Source of the DNA: Microbacterium sp. KUDC0406
GTDB lineage: Bacteria; Actinomycetota; Actinomycetes; Actinomycetales; Microbacteriaceae
Length of the DNA: 64,000 bases
NCBI RefSeq assembly: GCF_021582875.1
Contig: NZ_CP091138.1
Location: 3,224,001 to 3,288,000, forward strand
Reading direction: 5' to 3'
Shown piece by piece: positions 24,962-33,967 of the stretch (position 1 is the stretch's first letter; each line of letters begins with the position of its first letter). The notes beneath the pieces are model-generated. The model saw only the letters and a list, made by a program, of their open reading frames with translations, ran no database searches and was not told the origin of the DNA. Made by a program: the position numbers and the translations under genes.

Positions 24962-25385
24962 ATGCTCGTCTACGTCGACACCAGCGCCGCTCTGAAGCGT
25001 GTTCTCCCGGAGGACGAGTCGCGTCGGCTTGCGCAGGAGTTCGTCAGCGCGGGAGAGAGGGGACGTCATGATCACCTCCGCACTGACACGGGTTGAAGCC
25101 AGTCGCGCACTTCTGCGCAGAAAGGGCGACCTGGCAGCAGGGTTCGACCGTGCTTTCAGAGACGTGCTGCACGGCATGGGACAGTCGCCGATCACGGACC
25201 TGATCATCGAGTTCGCCCGGACGGTCGGGCCCGCCGGCATCAGGTCGCTCGACGCGATCCATCTCGCCACCGCGACCGCATTCAGCGTGCATGAATTCTG
25301 GACCTACGACGATCGGCTGGCTGAGGCGGTTCGCGGGACAGGCATCCCGGTTCGCATGCCGGGCCGTGATTCGATAGGGGCATGA
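24962..25385 (+). pseudogene. vapC: VapC-type PIN-domain toxin, frameshifted
   Basis: Reading from the ATG at 24962 gives a PIN start (MLVYVDTSAALKR, first catalytic Asp) that stops early. After a one-base shift in the GGGG run at 25059-25062, the rest continues: TRVEASRALL (catalytic Glu), SLDAIHLATA (Asp) and FWTYDDRLAEAV (Asp). All four PIN acidic residues are therefore present across two frames. The reconstructed ribonuclease has about 140 residues, the normal VapC size. Either the toxin has been inactivated in the genome, or the extra G is a sequencing error. Its 3' end overlaps the next ATG by four bases. Confidence 0.82.
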
Positions 25386-25996
25386 CAGAGCCTTTCGCGC
25401 AGCATCCGGCCGACACCGCGTTCCACGCCCGTCTTCCGATCGGTGAGCGGCTCGATGCCACGCCGCTCACCGAGGGGCTGCCGTGGGCGTTCGAGCAGAT
25501 CACGATGCGCCCGCTCGAGCCGATGCTCGTCCCGGAGGAACCGCGCGGCGGAGAGGTCGACCCCGAGAACTGCTCGTCTTGCAAGCCCAGCGAGCACACG
25601 ATCTGGCAGGATGACCTCTGGCAGGTGCGCGCCGGGTGGGACATCGGCGGGCTGCCCTTCGTCGGCGCGATCTCTCCCCGTGAGCACTGGCTGCTCGAGG
25701 ACGCCCCGCACGACGTGCTGGCCGCCTACGGGCCGCTCATGCAGCGGATCTCGCAGGCCGTGAAGACCATCCCGGGCGTCGCCCGGTGCCACTTCGCGCG
25801 GTGGAACGACGGATCGGCGCATCTGCACCTCTGGGCGCTCGCCCGACCGGCGGGCATGATGCAGGGTCGTGGCGCCGCGCTCGCGTTCTGGGACGAGATA
25901 TTGCCCGAGATGTCGCAGCAGATGGGTGCGGAGCACATCCGCATCGTCGCGGAGGCACTCGCGGCGGGCGGCGGCGAGGCGTTCCCGAACCGCTGA
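25382..25996 (+). CDS. HIT-like domain protein, hypothetical
   Basis: A 204-residue soluble protein. ENCSSCKPSEHTIWQDD at about residues 60-76, LVG-type strand FVGAISPREHWLLED, and GSAHLHLWALARP (about 140-152) resemble the histidine-triad (HIT) nucleotide-binding fold. The usual His-x-His-x-His is reduced to two histidines, and a Cys pair is present. It may act on nucleotidyl or phosphoramidate substrates. The assignment is moderate; this protein is widely conserved but usually listed as hypothetical in Microbacteriaceae. The ATG overlaps the VapC frame stop (ATGA). It converges with the VOC gene at 26000. Confidence 0.6.
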   Translation: MTEPFAQHPADTAFHARLPIGERLDATPLTEGLPWAFEQITMRPLEPMLVPEEPRGGEVDPENCSSCKPSEHTIWQDDLWQVRAGWDIGGLPFVGAISPREHWLLEDAPHDVLAAYGPLMQRISQAVKTIPGVARCHFARWNDGSAHLHLWALARPAGMMQGRGAALAFWDEILPEMSQQMGAEHIRIVAEALAAGGGEAFPNR

Positions 25997-25999
25997 CCC

Positions 26000-26409
26000 T
26001 CAGCCCGGCAGCACGAACTTCCCGGTGTCGCCGGGATTGACCGCGATCTCCCAGCGGAACCCGTCGGGGTCGGCGAAGTAGCCGGAGTAGCCGCCCCACT
26101 CCCGGCGCTGCGCTGGATGCACCCGAGCGCCGAGGCCGGCTGCCTCGGCGAGCACGTCGTCGGCCTCGGCTTCCGTGGCGAGGTTGTGCGAGAGAGTGAT
26201 CGGCGCGAGGCCGGATGCCGGGGCCTGCCCGATCTCCTCGGTGAAACCCTGCACGCTCCACAGCGACAGGATGACCCGGTCGGCGACCGGAAGCATCAGC
26301 ACGTCGTCGGCCTCGAAGATCGGCTTCCAGCCCAGCCGTCCACGTAGAACGCCCGGGAGCGCGCGACATCGGCGACGGCCAGGGTGATGAAGCTGACACG
26401 CTGGTCCAT
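26000..26409 (-). pseudogene. VOC family protein, frameshifted
   Basis: The reading frame opens at the ATG at 26409 (MDQRVSFITLAVADVARSRA, FYVDG), then breaks near 26335, where one C appears to be missing in the coding sequence. It continues in another frame with WKPIFEADDVLMLPV and ends in FADPDGFRWEIAVNP. Reconstructed length is about 136 residues, a normal single VOC (glyoxalase/bleomycin-resistance) domain. It lies one base after the stop of the peptide transporter and is likely its operon partner. The single-base nature suggests a sequencing indel, though real decay is possible. Confidence 0.8.
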
Positions 26410-26410
26410 G

Positions 26411-27880
26411 TCAGCGCACCCCCTTCATGAGCGCCAGCACCGGCTTGACGCACAGCAGCAGGGCCACGCCGATGACGATCGCGATACCGCCGAGGATGGT
26501 GAAGTACGGCACCTCGTCGGTCGGGTCGTAGAACTGCGCGAGCCAGCCGGCGATCGCCGTGCCGAGAGCGACCGACAGGAAGTACAGCGCCACCATCTGG
26601 GTGTGGAACTGCGCCGGCGCGAGCTTCGTGGTCACCGAGAGGCCGGGCGGCGAGATGAACAGCTCGGCGACCGTGAACACCAGCAGGATGAGCACGATCG
26701 CCAGCAGCGGCGTCGAATGCGCCGGTCCGTTCGCCCAGGGGAGGAACAGCAGGAACGCGGCGCCCATGACCATCGCGCCGAGCGCGAACTTGACCGGCGC
26801 CGACGGCGCCCTGCTGCCGAGTTTCGTCCAGATGGCGGCGAAAACCCCGGAGAGGATGATCACGAAGATCGGGTTGATCGAGTTCACCCACGACACCGGC
26901 ATCTCGAAGCCGAGGATGTTGCGGTCCAGACGCTGGTCGGAGTAGATCGTCAGCACCGTGAACTGCTGCTGGTACAGCGACCAGAAGCCCACGTTCACGA
27001 CGAACAGCGGGATGAAGGAGATGACGCGGGACCGGGCATCCGGCTCGATCTGCCGCGACGAGATGATGACGATGAAGTAGGCGACGGCCGCCACGAGCGT
27101 CACCAGGATCACGACGCCGGCGAGGTTGTCGGCGCGGATCACTCCGGTGAGCACGAGAGCCGCGACGACGATGAGTCCGGCGACGCCGATGCCGATCACG
27201 AGCAGGCGCCGGTCGGCGGCAAGCGGGTTGGCGACGACCCGGGCGGAGTCGGGCAGCTGCCGGCGACCGATCGAGTACTGCAGGAGCCCGAGTGCCATGC
27301 CCACGGCGGCGGCGCCGAAGCCCCAGTGGAACCCGATGCTGCTCTGCAGGGCGCCGGTGATGATCGGTCCGAGGAACGCGCCGAGGTTGATGCCCAGGTA
27401 GAACAGCGAGAAGCCCGCGTCGCGGCGCACGTCGGTGGGCGAGTACAGCGTGCCGACGACAGCGGTGGCGTTGGCCTTCAAGCCGCCCGATCCGACGGCG
27501 ACCAGCACCAGCCCGACGCCGAGGCCCCACAGGTTGGGCAGCAGTGCCAGCGCGATGTGCCCGGCCATGATCACCCAGGCGCTGTAGAACAGCACCCGCT
27601 CGGATCCGAGCAGGCGGTCCGCCACCCAGGCGCCGAGGATCGTCGACAGGTACACCGTGCCGCCATAGGCGCCCACGATGCCGGTCGCGACGCCCTGATC
27701 GATGCCGAGACCGCCCCGTGCGACCGAGTAGTACATGTAGATGAGCAGGATGCCCTGCATGCCGTAGAAGCTGAACCGCTCCCACATCTCCACGCCGAAG
27801 ATGTGCGTGAGTGCCCACGGCTGCCCGAAGAAGCGGGTGTCGTGGTCTGCGTGTGCCTGTTCCCCCCGGACTGTGCTCAT
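26411..27880 (-). CDS. POT/PTR-family proton-coupled peptide transporter
   Basis: A 489-residue MFS protein of the POT family with 14 predicted helices. The PTR signatures are clear: FGVEMWERFSFYGMQGILLIY at the N-terminus with the ExxERFxYY-like motif (split W-E-R-F-S-F-Y), and FSLFYLGINLGAFLGPIITG in the PTR2_2 region. It imports di- and tripeptides with protons. The promoter is readable: on the minus strand TACCTT (27887-27892) lies six bases before the ATG at 27880, so the message is leaderless and separate from the upstream two-component genes. The frameshifted VOC gene follows. Confidence 0.92.
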   Translation of the reverse strand: MSTVRGEQAHADHDTRFFGQPWALTHIFGVEMWERFSFYGMQGILLIYMYYSVARGGLGIDQGVATGIVGAYGGTVYLSTILGAWVADRLLGSERVLFYSAWVIMAGHIALALLPNLWGLGVGLVLVAVGSGGLKANATAVVGTLYSPTDVRRDAGFSLFYLGINLGAFLGPIITGALQSSIGFHWGFGAAAVGMALGLLQYSIGRRQLPDSARVVANPLAADRRLLVIGIGVAGLIVVAALVLTGVIRADNLAGVVILVTLVAAVAYFIVIISSRQIEPDARSRVISFIPLFVVNVGFWSLYQQQFTVLTIYSDQRLDRNILGFEMPVSWVNSINPIFVIILSGVFAAIWTKLGSRAPSAPVKFALGAMVMGAAFLLFLPWANGPAHSTPLLAIVLILLVFTVAELFISPPGLSVTTKLAPAQFHTQMVALYFLSVALGTAIAGWLAQFYDPTDEVPYFTILGGIAIVIGVALLLCVKPVLALMKGVR

Positions 27881-27899
27881 ACCGAGAAGGTAGACCCCG

Positions 27900-28538
27900 T
27901 CAGCGCAGTACCGCCACGGCTTCCGCCCGCGTCTTCACGCCGAGCTTCGCGAAGAGCGCGTTGATATGCGACTTCACCGTCGTCGGGGAGATGTACAGCC
28001 GCTGCGCGATCTCGCCGTTGGTGGCATCCGCTGCCACCAGCATGGCGACCTCGGCCTCGCGCCGGGTGAGTTCGGGGAAACGCGTGCGCAGTGCGGCGAG
28101 CGGATCGGCGGGCCCGCTGCTCAGCCGCTCGATCAGCCGTCTTCCGACGGAGTCTCCGAGCACCTGCTGTCCGTCTGCCAGCGCACGGATGGCCGAGGCG
28201 AGCTGTGCGCGCCCGGCATCCTTCGTGAGGTACCCGCGCGCACCCGCCTGCAGCGCGAGGGTGATCGACTCGTCGTCGTCGAAGGTGGTGAGCACCAGCA
28301 CGCGTGTCGCGGGAAATTCCGCCGCGATGCGCGCGGTCGCCGAGATGCCGTCGGTCCCCGGCATCCGCAGGTCCATCAGCACGACGTCGGGACGGTGCAT
28401 GCCGACGGCCCGTACCGCCTGCTCGCCGTCGGCCGCCTCGGCCACGACCTCGAAGTCGTCGATCAGGCCGAGGACCGTGACCAGTCCGTCGCGCACGATG
28501 TCCTGGTCGTCGGCGACGACGACGCGGATGCCGGTCAT
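27900..28538 (-). CDS. NarL/LuxR-type response regulator
   Basis: A 212-residue regulator. The receiver has DDQ at residues 10-12, phospho-Asp56 (VVLMDLRMPG) and GYLTKDAG. The LuxR helix-turn-helix (about 148-205) includes LTRREAEVAMLVAADATN and ISPTTVKSHINALFAKLGVK. The ATG overlaps the kinase stop by four bases. There are 19 bp between its stop and the next leftward gene, whose promoter lies in that gap. Targets are not evident; no shared palindrome with the 6.5-8.5 kb system was seen nearby. Confidence 0.9.
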   Translation of the reverse strand: MTGIRVVVADDQDIVRDGLVTVLGLIDDFEVVAEAADGEQAVRAVGMHRPDVVLMDLRMPGTDGISATARIAAEFPATRVLVLTTFDDDESITLALQAGARGYLTKDAGRAQLASAIRALADGQQVLGDSVGRRLIERLSSGPADPLAALRTRFPELTRREAEVAMLVAADATNGEIAQRLYISPTTVKSHINALFAKLGVKTRAEAVAVLR

Positions 28539-29746
28539 GAGACCTTCGCCTCGGCGCGCAGCCGGAACGCGCCGGCGCTGTCCGAGATGCGCACCTCGCC
28601 GCCCGGCAGCGCGGAGAAGCGCTCTCTGATGCCGTCCAGGCCGCGGTGCGAACCGCTCCCGGCGAGAGCGGAGTGGGGGCCGGCGAGATCGTTCGCGACG
28701 TCGAGCACCAGCATCCCGCCGTCGGGGCCGAGACGCAGCCGCACGGATGCTGCCGGCGCGTGCTTGCGCGCATTCGTGAGCGATTCGCGGGCGGCCTCGC
28801 CGAACGCCTGCACCAGCGCCGGCGTCGCCGTGCCGTGCAGGTCGGCGATGTCGGCGGCGACGGATGCTCCGAGCCGCTGCTCGGTCGCCACCAGATGCCG
28901 CACCTGATCGGCGAGGTCCGCGAGGTCCAGTGCCCTGGTGCCGTCGAGCACGCCCACGGCGATGCGTGCGTCGCGCAGCCCGTCGGCGGCGAGCTCACGG
29001 GCGGAGTGCGCACGGGCGGCCGCCTGATCGACGCGACCGGCCTCGGCCAGCGCCTCGACGGCGTCGAGCTGCACGACCAGGCCGCCCAGCGTGTGCGCCA
29101 GCACGTCGTGCAGGTCGCGGGCGATCCGGGCCCGCTCGTCGCGCACGGCCGAGGCAGCGAGAGCGCGGTTCGCCTCGACCAGCTCCTGCGCGGTCCGTCG
29201 CTCACGATCGGTGGCCAGCCGGGTCTGCCGTCGGGCCAGCCCGATCAGCACGCCCGCCGCGACGCCGGCGATCGACACCAGCACCTGCAGCACGGGCGGC
29301 GCGGTCAGCGCGCAGATCGCGATGGTCAGCAGACCGGATGCGGTGAACACGAAGCCCAGGCTCAGCGGCACCGCCGTGGAGCCGAGCACGGTCACGATCC
29401 CGACGACGAGCACCGCCGAGGCGATGCTGGCGGTCGCCGCGGAGGTCACGCCGCCGGCGACGATCATCACGGCGAGCAGCACCAGTCGCGGCCAGAGCGG
29501 GGTGGCCGGCGGCAGCGCGGTCAGCGCGAGCCAGGCCGCGAGAGCGGCGATGCCGACGACGATCGCCCAGGGAGCGGCGGATGCGGCATCCGCCGACAGC
29601 GCGTATGCGGTGAATGCGATCCCGACGAGCGAGATCAGACGCCCGGCTCCGCGCGGACCGGGAAGGCGAGGGGATGCCTGGAGCTCGGGCTCTGCGGCAT
29701 CGGGATCTGCGGGCTCGGGCACCGCCGGGCTCGGGCACCGCGGCAT
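28535..29746 (-). CDS. sensor histidine kinase (HisKA_3)
   Basis: A 403-residue kinase. An N-terminal Pro/Glu-rich cytoplasmic tail (about residues 1-35, with PEPADPDAAEPELQ) precedes five or six helices (38-170). The phosphoacceptor motif RIARDLHDVLAHTLGGL has His213. The N box is ESLTNARKHAP and the G box is GLDGIRERF. The partner regulator is the next gene, coupled by an ATGA overlap. The tail sequence is repetitive, so the true start may be further in. A 24-bp hairpin sits 62 bp upstream. Confidence 0.88.
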   Translation of the reverse strand: MPRCPSPAVPEPADPDAAEPELQASPRLPGPRGAGRLISLVGIAFTAYALSADAASAAPWAIVVGIAALAAWLALTALPPATPLWPRLVLLAVMIVAGGVTSAATASIASAVLVVGIVTVLGSTAVPLSLGFVFTASGLLTIAICALTAPPVLQVLVSIAGVAAGVLIGLARRQTRLATDRERRTAQELVEANRALAASAVRDERARIARDLHDVLAHTLGGLVVQLDAVEALAEAGRVDQAAARAHSARELAADGLRDARIAVGVLDGTRALDLADLADQVRHLVATEQRLGASVAADIADLHGTATPALVQAFGEAARESLTNARKHAPAASVRLRLGPDGGMLVLDVANDLAGPHSALAGSGSHRGLDGIRERFSALPGGEVRISDSAGAFRLRAEAKVS

Positions 29747-29808
29747 CCCTCGCCTCAGAGCCCGCGCGCATCATCCGCCCATCATGCCGCATGGTTGATG
29801 CTTCTCCT

Positions 29809-29870
29809 GCTCCGGTCTCACTCGTTGCGGGTGTAAGGCCCTCGATACCCGCAACGAGTGAGACCGGAGC
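29809..29870. repeat. perfect 24-bp inverted repeat (hairpin)
   Basis: Left arm 29809-29832 (starts GCTCCGGTCTCACTCG) and right arm 29847-29870 are exact complements around a 14-base loop. It lies between the leftward gene ending at 29942 and the kinase starting at 29746. It could terminate the upstream transcript. No T tract follows, and the arm length is far beyond that of the other terminators here, so a repeat-element origin is also possible. Confidence 0.8.
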
Positions 29871-29941
29871 GAGGGGGAGGCCACGCCTGGGTGTGGTTGA
29901 GGAGGCCAAGCGGGCCGAGGCGGTCGAGGTGCCGTGCCGCA

Positions 29942-30448
29942 TCAGCGGCTCAGCACTGCGGCATCCGTCCGCTGAGCGGCGAAAGACCGGGCGCGGACCA
30001 GCATCACCGCGGATCGTGTCAGTCGGTTCACGCCGAGCAGGATCAGGATCGTGCCCGGCGCCTGCAGCCCCACGACGCCCACCGCGGCGAAAGCCGCGCC
30101 GAGACCGATGCGCACGGCGATCAGTCCCAGCCAGATCAGCAGGCCGCCGATGCCGTTGCGGGCCTCGAGCCGCCCGCCGTCCTCCGCCGGGCGGAGGTGC
30201 GCCATCAGTCCGATCACGGCGCCGACCGCCGCGCCGAGCAACAGCTCGATCGCGACCGCGCCGACCCACGGAGCCGTCACCGGGATGCCGCCGCTCGCCG
30301 CCGTCATCGCGGCGCCCACGAGCATCACGATCAGCGGCGTGCGCAGCGCGCGGCCGGCGATGAGCGGCCGCCAGGTGGTCTGCCGAATGCTCAGCCAGAC
30401 GATCACGATGAGCGAGATGAGGGCGGTGGCGAGGGTGCTGATGTCCAT
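29942..30448 (-). CDS. membrane protein, hypothetical (possibly CcdC/DUF1453-like)
   Basis: A 168-residue protein with about five hydrophobic segments (residues 5-22, 33-55, 62-82, 98-118, 122-140). [20 protein letters not shown] and the C-terminal basic region ([19 protein letters not shown]) recall CcdC-like/DUF1453 proteins, but this is weak. GGAG five bases upstream supports the ATG at 30448. It diverges from glyS at 30594; a big hairpin lies downstream. Confidence 0.65.
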   Translation of the reverse strand: MDISTLATALISLIVIVWLSIRQTTWRPLIAGRALRTPLIVMLVGAAMTAASGGIPVTAPWVGAVAIELLLGAAVGAVIGLMAHLRPAEDGGRLEARNGIGGLLIWLGLIAVRIGLGAAFAAVGVVGLQAPGTILILLGVNRLTRSAVMLVRARSFAAQRTDAAVLSR

Positions 30449-30593
30449 GTCTCCACTCTTCGCGGGAGCGTCGCGGAAGGCGACGTGCCGAGGGTGGAGA
30501 ACGGGTGGAGGACGGGTGGAAGAGGCGCGGATAGGATTGAGGATGCCCGTGATCACGAGCATCCTCCCGCAGCATCCGACCATTGGAGCCACC

Positions 30594-31979
30594 GTGGCCG
30601 AACAGTCCCGTCTTGACAAGGTCATCGCCCTCGCCCGCCACCGCGGGTTCGTGTTCCAAGCGGGTGAGATCTACGGCGGTTCCCGTTCGGCATGGGACTA
30701 CGGCCCCCTCGGAACCGAGCTGAAGGAGAACATCCGCCGGCAGTGGTGGCAGACGTTCGTGCGCGGTCGGGGCGACATGGTCGGCCTCGACTCGTCGATC
30801 ATCCTGCCCAAGCGCGTGTGGGAGGCGTCCGGGCACGTCGCGACGTTCACCGACCCGCTGGTCGAGTGCCTGAACTGTCACAAGCGCTTCCGCGCCGACA
30901 ACCTCATCGAGGACTTCGAGGCGCGCAAGGGCCGCAAGGCCGAGAACGGTCTCGCCGACGTGCCCTGCCCGAACTGCGGCAACAAGGGCCAGTACACCGA
31001 GCCGAAGGCGTTCTCCGGACTGGTGAAGAGCTACCTCGGCGTCGTGGACGACGAGTCCGGCCTGTACTTCCTGCGTCCCGAGACCGCGCAGGGCATCTTC
31101 GTCAACTTCTCGAACGTGCTGACCGCCAGCCGCAAGAAGCCGCCGTTCGGCATCGGCCAGGTCGGCAAGGCGTTCCGCAACGAGATCACGCCCGGAAACT
31201 TCATCTTCCGCACCCGCGAGTTCGAGCAGATGGAGATCGAGTACTTCGTGCCGCCGGCCGAGGCGCAGGAGTGGTTCGAGCACTGGGTCGAGGCCTGCTG
31301 GAACTGGTTCATCGATCTGGGCATCAACCCCGAGAACATCCGCCAGTTCGACGTCCCCGAGGACGACCGCGCGCACTACTCCGCCGGCACCATCGACGTC
31401 GAGTACCGCTTCGGGTTCGCCGGCAAGGAGTGGGGCGAGCTCATGGGCGTCGCCAACCGCACCGACTACGATCTGTCGTCGCACACCGCGGCATCCGGCA
31501 CGTCGCTGACCTACTTCGACCAGGCATCCGGCGAGCGGTACACGCCGTACGTGATCGAGCCGTCGTTCGGCCTGACCCGCGCGATGATGGCGTTCCTCGT
31601 CGACGCGTACGTCGAAGAGGAGGTGCCGAACGCGAAGGGCGGCACCGACACCCGCACCGTGCTGAAGCTCGACCCGCGCCTCGCGCCGGTCAAGGTCGCC
31701 GTGCTGCCGCTGTCGCGCAACGAGCGTCTGTCGCCGCTGGCCCGCTCGGTCGCCGACGGTCTGCGCGGCCAGTGGACCGTCGACTTCGACGACGCCGGCG
31801 CGATCGGCCGCCGCTACCGCCGCCAGGACGAGGTCGGAACCCCGTTCTGCGTCACAGTCGACTTCGACTCGCTCGACGACGACGCCGTGACCGTGCGCGA
31901 TCGCGACACGATGGCCCAGGAGCGCGTCCCGCTCGAGAACCTGAACGCCTACCTCGCGGAGCGCCTGCGCGGCGCCTGA
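30594..31979 (+). CDS. glyS: glycyl-tRNA synthetase (alpha2 type)
   Basis: A 461-residue class IIa synthetase of the dimeric type found in actinobacteria, charging tRNA-Gly with glycine. It carries the GlyRS N-terminus [20 protein letters not shown], a zinc-like pair CLNCHKRF and CPNCGNKG, class II motif 2 [19 protein letters not shown], motif 3 near [15 protein letters not shown], and an anticodon-binding C-terminal domain ([18 protein letters not shown]). GTG 30594 with TTGGAG upstream is preferred. An ATG at 30543 six bases after a TAGGAT -10 box is an in-frame leaderless alternative that adds 17 residues. This essential gene is intact inside a stretch where many neighbours are frameshifted. 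Confidence 0.95.
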   Translation: MAEQSRLDKVIALARHRGFVFQAGEIYGGSRSAWDYGPLGTELKENIRRQWWQTFVRGRGDMVGLDSSIILPKRVWEASGHVATFTDPLVECLNCHKRFRADNLIEDFEARKGRKAENGLADVPCPNCGNKGQYTEPKAFSGLVKSYLGVVDDESGLYFLRPETAQGIFVNFSNVLTASRKKPPFGIGQVGKAFRNEITPGNFIFRTREFEQMEIEYFVPPAEAQEWFEHWVEACWNWFIDLGINPENIRQFDVPEDDRAHYSAGTIDVEYRFGFAGKEWGELMGVANRTDYDLSSHTAASGTSLTYFDQASGERYTPYVIEPSFGLTRAMMAFLVDAYVEEEVPNAKGGTDTRTVLKLDPRLAPVKVAVLPLSRNERLSPLARSVADGLRGQWTVDFDDAGAIGRRYRRQDEVGTPFCVTVDFDSLDDDAVTVRDRDTMAQERVPLENLNAYLAERLRGA

Positions 31980-31987
31980 CGTCCGAC

Positions 31988-32119
31988 CCTTGAGCGAGGG
32001 AGCGAAGCGACTGAGCCGAAACGCTCTCAGTGCTGCTGGAGCGTTTCGTCTCTGCGTTTCGTCTTCGCTCCTTCGTCGCTCCGCTCAACGACCACGTTCC
32101 TCGCTCGCTCAAGACCGGT
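31988..32119. repeat. family-A repeat element
   Basis: About 130 bp just after glyS, starting CCTTGAGCGAGGGAGCGAAG and ending CTCGCTCAAGACCGG, with internal CGTTTCGTC subrepeats and inverted symmetry. It may serve as the transcription end of glyS. Confidence 0.75.
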
Positions 32120-32124
32120 GAAGG

Positions 32125-32277
32125 TCAGCGGGCGAGCGGGGTCTCTGCGTCGAGCGCGGCCAGCTTGTGCGGGTTCGCCACTGAGAACACCTGCGAGATG
32201 CGGCCGTCCTCGACCGTGAAGCTCACCGCGGCCTGCAGCCGGACGCCGACCCGGATGCCGGCGGCGCTCGAAGTGTG
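32125..32277 (-). pseudogene. remnant of an ECF41/SigJ-type sigma factor C-terminus (SnoaL-like)
   Basis: About 45 codons read GIRVGVRLQAAVSFTVEDG, RISQVFSVANPHKLAALD and end at TGA. VSFTVEDGRI..VANPHKL is the typical end of the SnoaL-like domain appended to ECF41-type sigma factors; some stand-alone NTF2-like proteins end the same way. No start or upstream domain remains, because the sequence upstream (32280 onward) is an inverted-repeat cluster. The fragment lies between two repeat regions, so repeat-associated deletion is the likely cause. Confidence 0.55.
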
Positions 32278-32297
32278 ACATCCGGCCGGGACGCCGG

Positions 32298-32366
32298 GGT
32301 TCGGGGCGCATCCTCGGGTTCGGGGCGGTTCCTCGCCGCCCCGAACGCGAGAATCCGCCCCGAACG
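32298..32366. repeat. cluster of inverted GTTCGGGGCGG/CCGCCCCGAAC units
   Basis: Two copies of GGTTCGGGGCG (from 32298 and 32318) and two of the complement (from 32337 and 32356). The inner pair forms a perfect 10-bp hairpin, 32319-32328 with 32336-32345, around a seven-base loop. It lies between the sigma-factor remnant and the serine-hydrolase gene. It could act as a terminator or be a small palindromic repeat element. Confidence 0.65.
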
Positions 32367-32410
32367 GCCGGGGCACCGGCGGATGCCGGAGGCCCCGCCC
32401 GCATGGGACG

Positions 32411-33235
32411 ATGGAGCACGTGGAGACGACGACTTTCGCCGCGACCGACGGCTTCCCGCATCCGGCGCTGATCGGGGTCACGGACTCCGATGAGACCCTG
32501 GCAGTGCAGGGCGATCCGCAGACGGTCATGCCGCTGGCATCCGTGACCAAGCTGCTCACCGCGTGGGGCGCATTCGTCGCGATCGAGCGCGGACTGATCG
32601 ACCTGGACGAGCATGCCGGACCCGAGGGCGCGACGGTGCTGAACCTGCTCGATCACACCAGCGGCCTGCCGATGGAGGGGGATGAGCCGCAGAGGCCTCC
32701 GGGCGAGCGGCGCATCTATTCGAACGCCGGCATCGACGCGCTCGCCGCACACGTCACGGATGCCGACGGGTCTGCCCTTCGCCGACTGGATGCTGCGCGA
32801 GGTCACGCTTCCGCTTGGCATGGAGCACACCGACGTCAGCGGCCGGCCTTCGGCCGGCGCCCGCTCCTCGATCAACGACCTGCTGATCTTCGGGCGCGAG
32901 GTGCTGCGCCCGACGCTGATCCCCGCTGCGCTGCGCGACCTGGCACTCACGGTGTCGCACCAGGGCCTGCGCGGTGTCGTGCCCGGTTACGGCGGGTTCG
33001 CGGACTGCCAGTGGGGCCTCGGATTCGAGCTCAAGGGCGTCAAGAGTCCGCACTGGCTGGCCGACTCGTTCCCCCGGAGACGGCGGGGCACTTCGGCGCG
33101 CTGGGCAGCTTCCTGTTCATCGACCGCTCCCGTGGCCTCGCAGCCGCCTTCCTCTCCGGCGTTCCGTTCGACGACGAGCACAAGCGCATCTGGCCGCCGC
33201 TCACCGAGGAGATCGCCACGCGTTACGGCCGTTGA
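32411..33235 (+). pseudogene. beta-lactamase-family serine hydrolase, two frameshifts
   Basis: The first frame carries the nucleophile motif ASVTK (SxxK) and IYSNAGID (the YxN tyrosine) of class C/EstB-type serine hydrolases. Near 32761-32768 the frame moves by +1 and continues with TGLPFADWMLREVTLPLGM. At the C run 33071-33075 one base is missing, and the first frame resumes with ETAGHFGALGSFLFIDRS, where HFGALGSF replaces the KTG motif (HxG). Reconstructed length is about 275 residues and catalytic residues look intact, so an active enzyme plus sequencing indels is likelier than decay. Substrate unknown (ester, amide or beta-lactam). Confidence 0.8.
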
Positions 33236-33259
33236 GTCGCCGGCGGCTAGGGTGTGGGC

Positions 33260-33895
33260 ATGGTCGACGTCGATGCGAGCGGAGCGATCGCCGTGCAACG
33301 CCGGCGCACCTGGATGGCGGGCGGAGTGCTGCTGCTGACATCTGTGCTCACGATGGCGGTGAACAACATGCCCGGCGCGTGGTTGGGCGCCCTGCCCGGG
33401 CTGCTGTTCGACGCCGCTCTGGTGATCCTCGCGATCGGCCTCGGTCGCGGCGGCAGCGTGACCGCCCGGCGCCCCATGGGCACGGGCGCACTGATCGCCT
33501 TCGCGGTCTGGGATCTCGTCTGGCCCTGGGTGAAGGGGCTGGTCCCGTACCCGGCCACCCCCGATGACGACTACTTCGCCACGATGCAGCTGCTGGGCAT
33601 CACCGGTCAGGTCGTCAGCCTCATCCTCGCGGCCGTCGCTGTGACCCAGATCGGCCGTCTTCGCGTCGTGCCCCGGCCATGGAACTGGGCGCCGCTGTGG
33701 GCGTTCGCCGCGGTGGTCCTCTGCCAGGTGCTGCAGAGCGTCCTCGTCGTGGCGTCGCCGACCGCCGGACAGGACGTGCTGATCGCGATCAGCGGATTCT
33801 TCGTGCTCATCGATGTGCTCGCGACAGCCTTCCTGGGTGTGCTCGCGATCGTTCTGGCGACGCGGCGCGACCCGGCATCCGTCGTCGTGTACTGA
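33260..33895 (+). CDS. membrane protein, hypothetical
   Basis: A 211-residue protein with six hydrophobic segments (near residues 20-38, 44-62, 76-94, 109-130, 146-166 and 176-200). No family motif recognised. TAGGGT (33248-33253) lies six bases before the ATG, so it is likely leaderless and independent of the serine hydrolase. A strong bidirectional terminator follows at 33910. Confidence 0.75.
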   Translation: MVDVDASGAIAVQRRRTWMAGGVLLLTSVLTMAVNNMPGAWLGALPGLLFDAALVILAIGLGRGGSVTARRPMGTGALIAFAVWDLVWPWVKGLVPYPATPDDDYFATMQLLGITGQVVSLILAAVAVTQIGRLRVVPRPWNWAPLWAFAAVVLCQVLQSVLVVASPTAGQDVLIAISGFFVLIDVLATAFLGVLAIVLATRRDPASVVVY

Positions 33896-33909
33896 CGCCG
33901 TGATGCCGG

Positions 33910-33943
33910 CGCCCCTCTTGACCTTCGTCGGTCAAGAGGGGCG
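33910..33943. terminator. bidirectional terminator hairpin
   Basis: CGCCCCTCTTGACC (33910-33923) pairs perfectly with GGTCAAGAGGGGCG (33930-33943) over a six-base loop. It sits between the stop of the membrane protein (33895, plus) and that of a small gene (33968, minus), serving both. Confidence 0.85.
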
Positions 33944-33967
33944 TGTGATGCTGCGTCGTGGCGTCGA

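Noticed and set aside
25382..25996. Galactose-1-phosphate uridylyltransferase
   Set aside because: Two histidines and a Cys pair are present, but the HPH-type active-site motif and the normal length are missing.
29202..31484. A 760-residue minus-strand frame across the kinase, hairpin and glyS
   Set aside because: It overlaps an essential glyS on the other strand and a kinase in another frame, and its composition is Arg/Ala-rich without domains.
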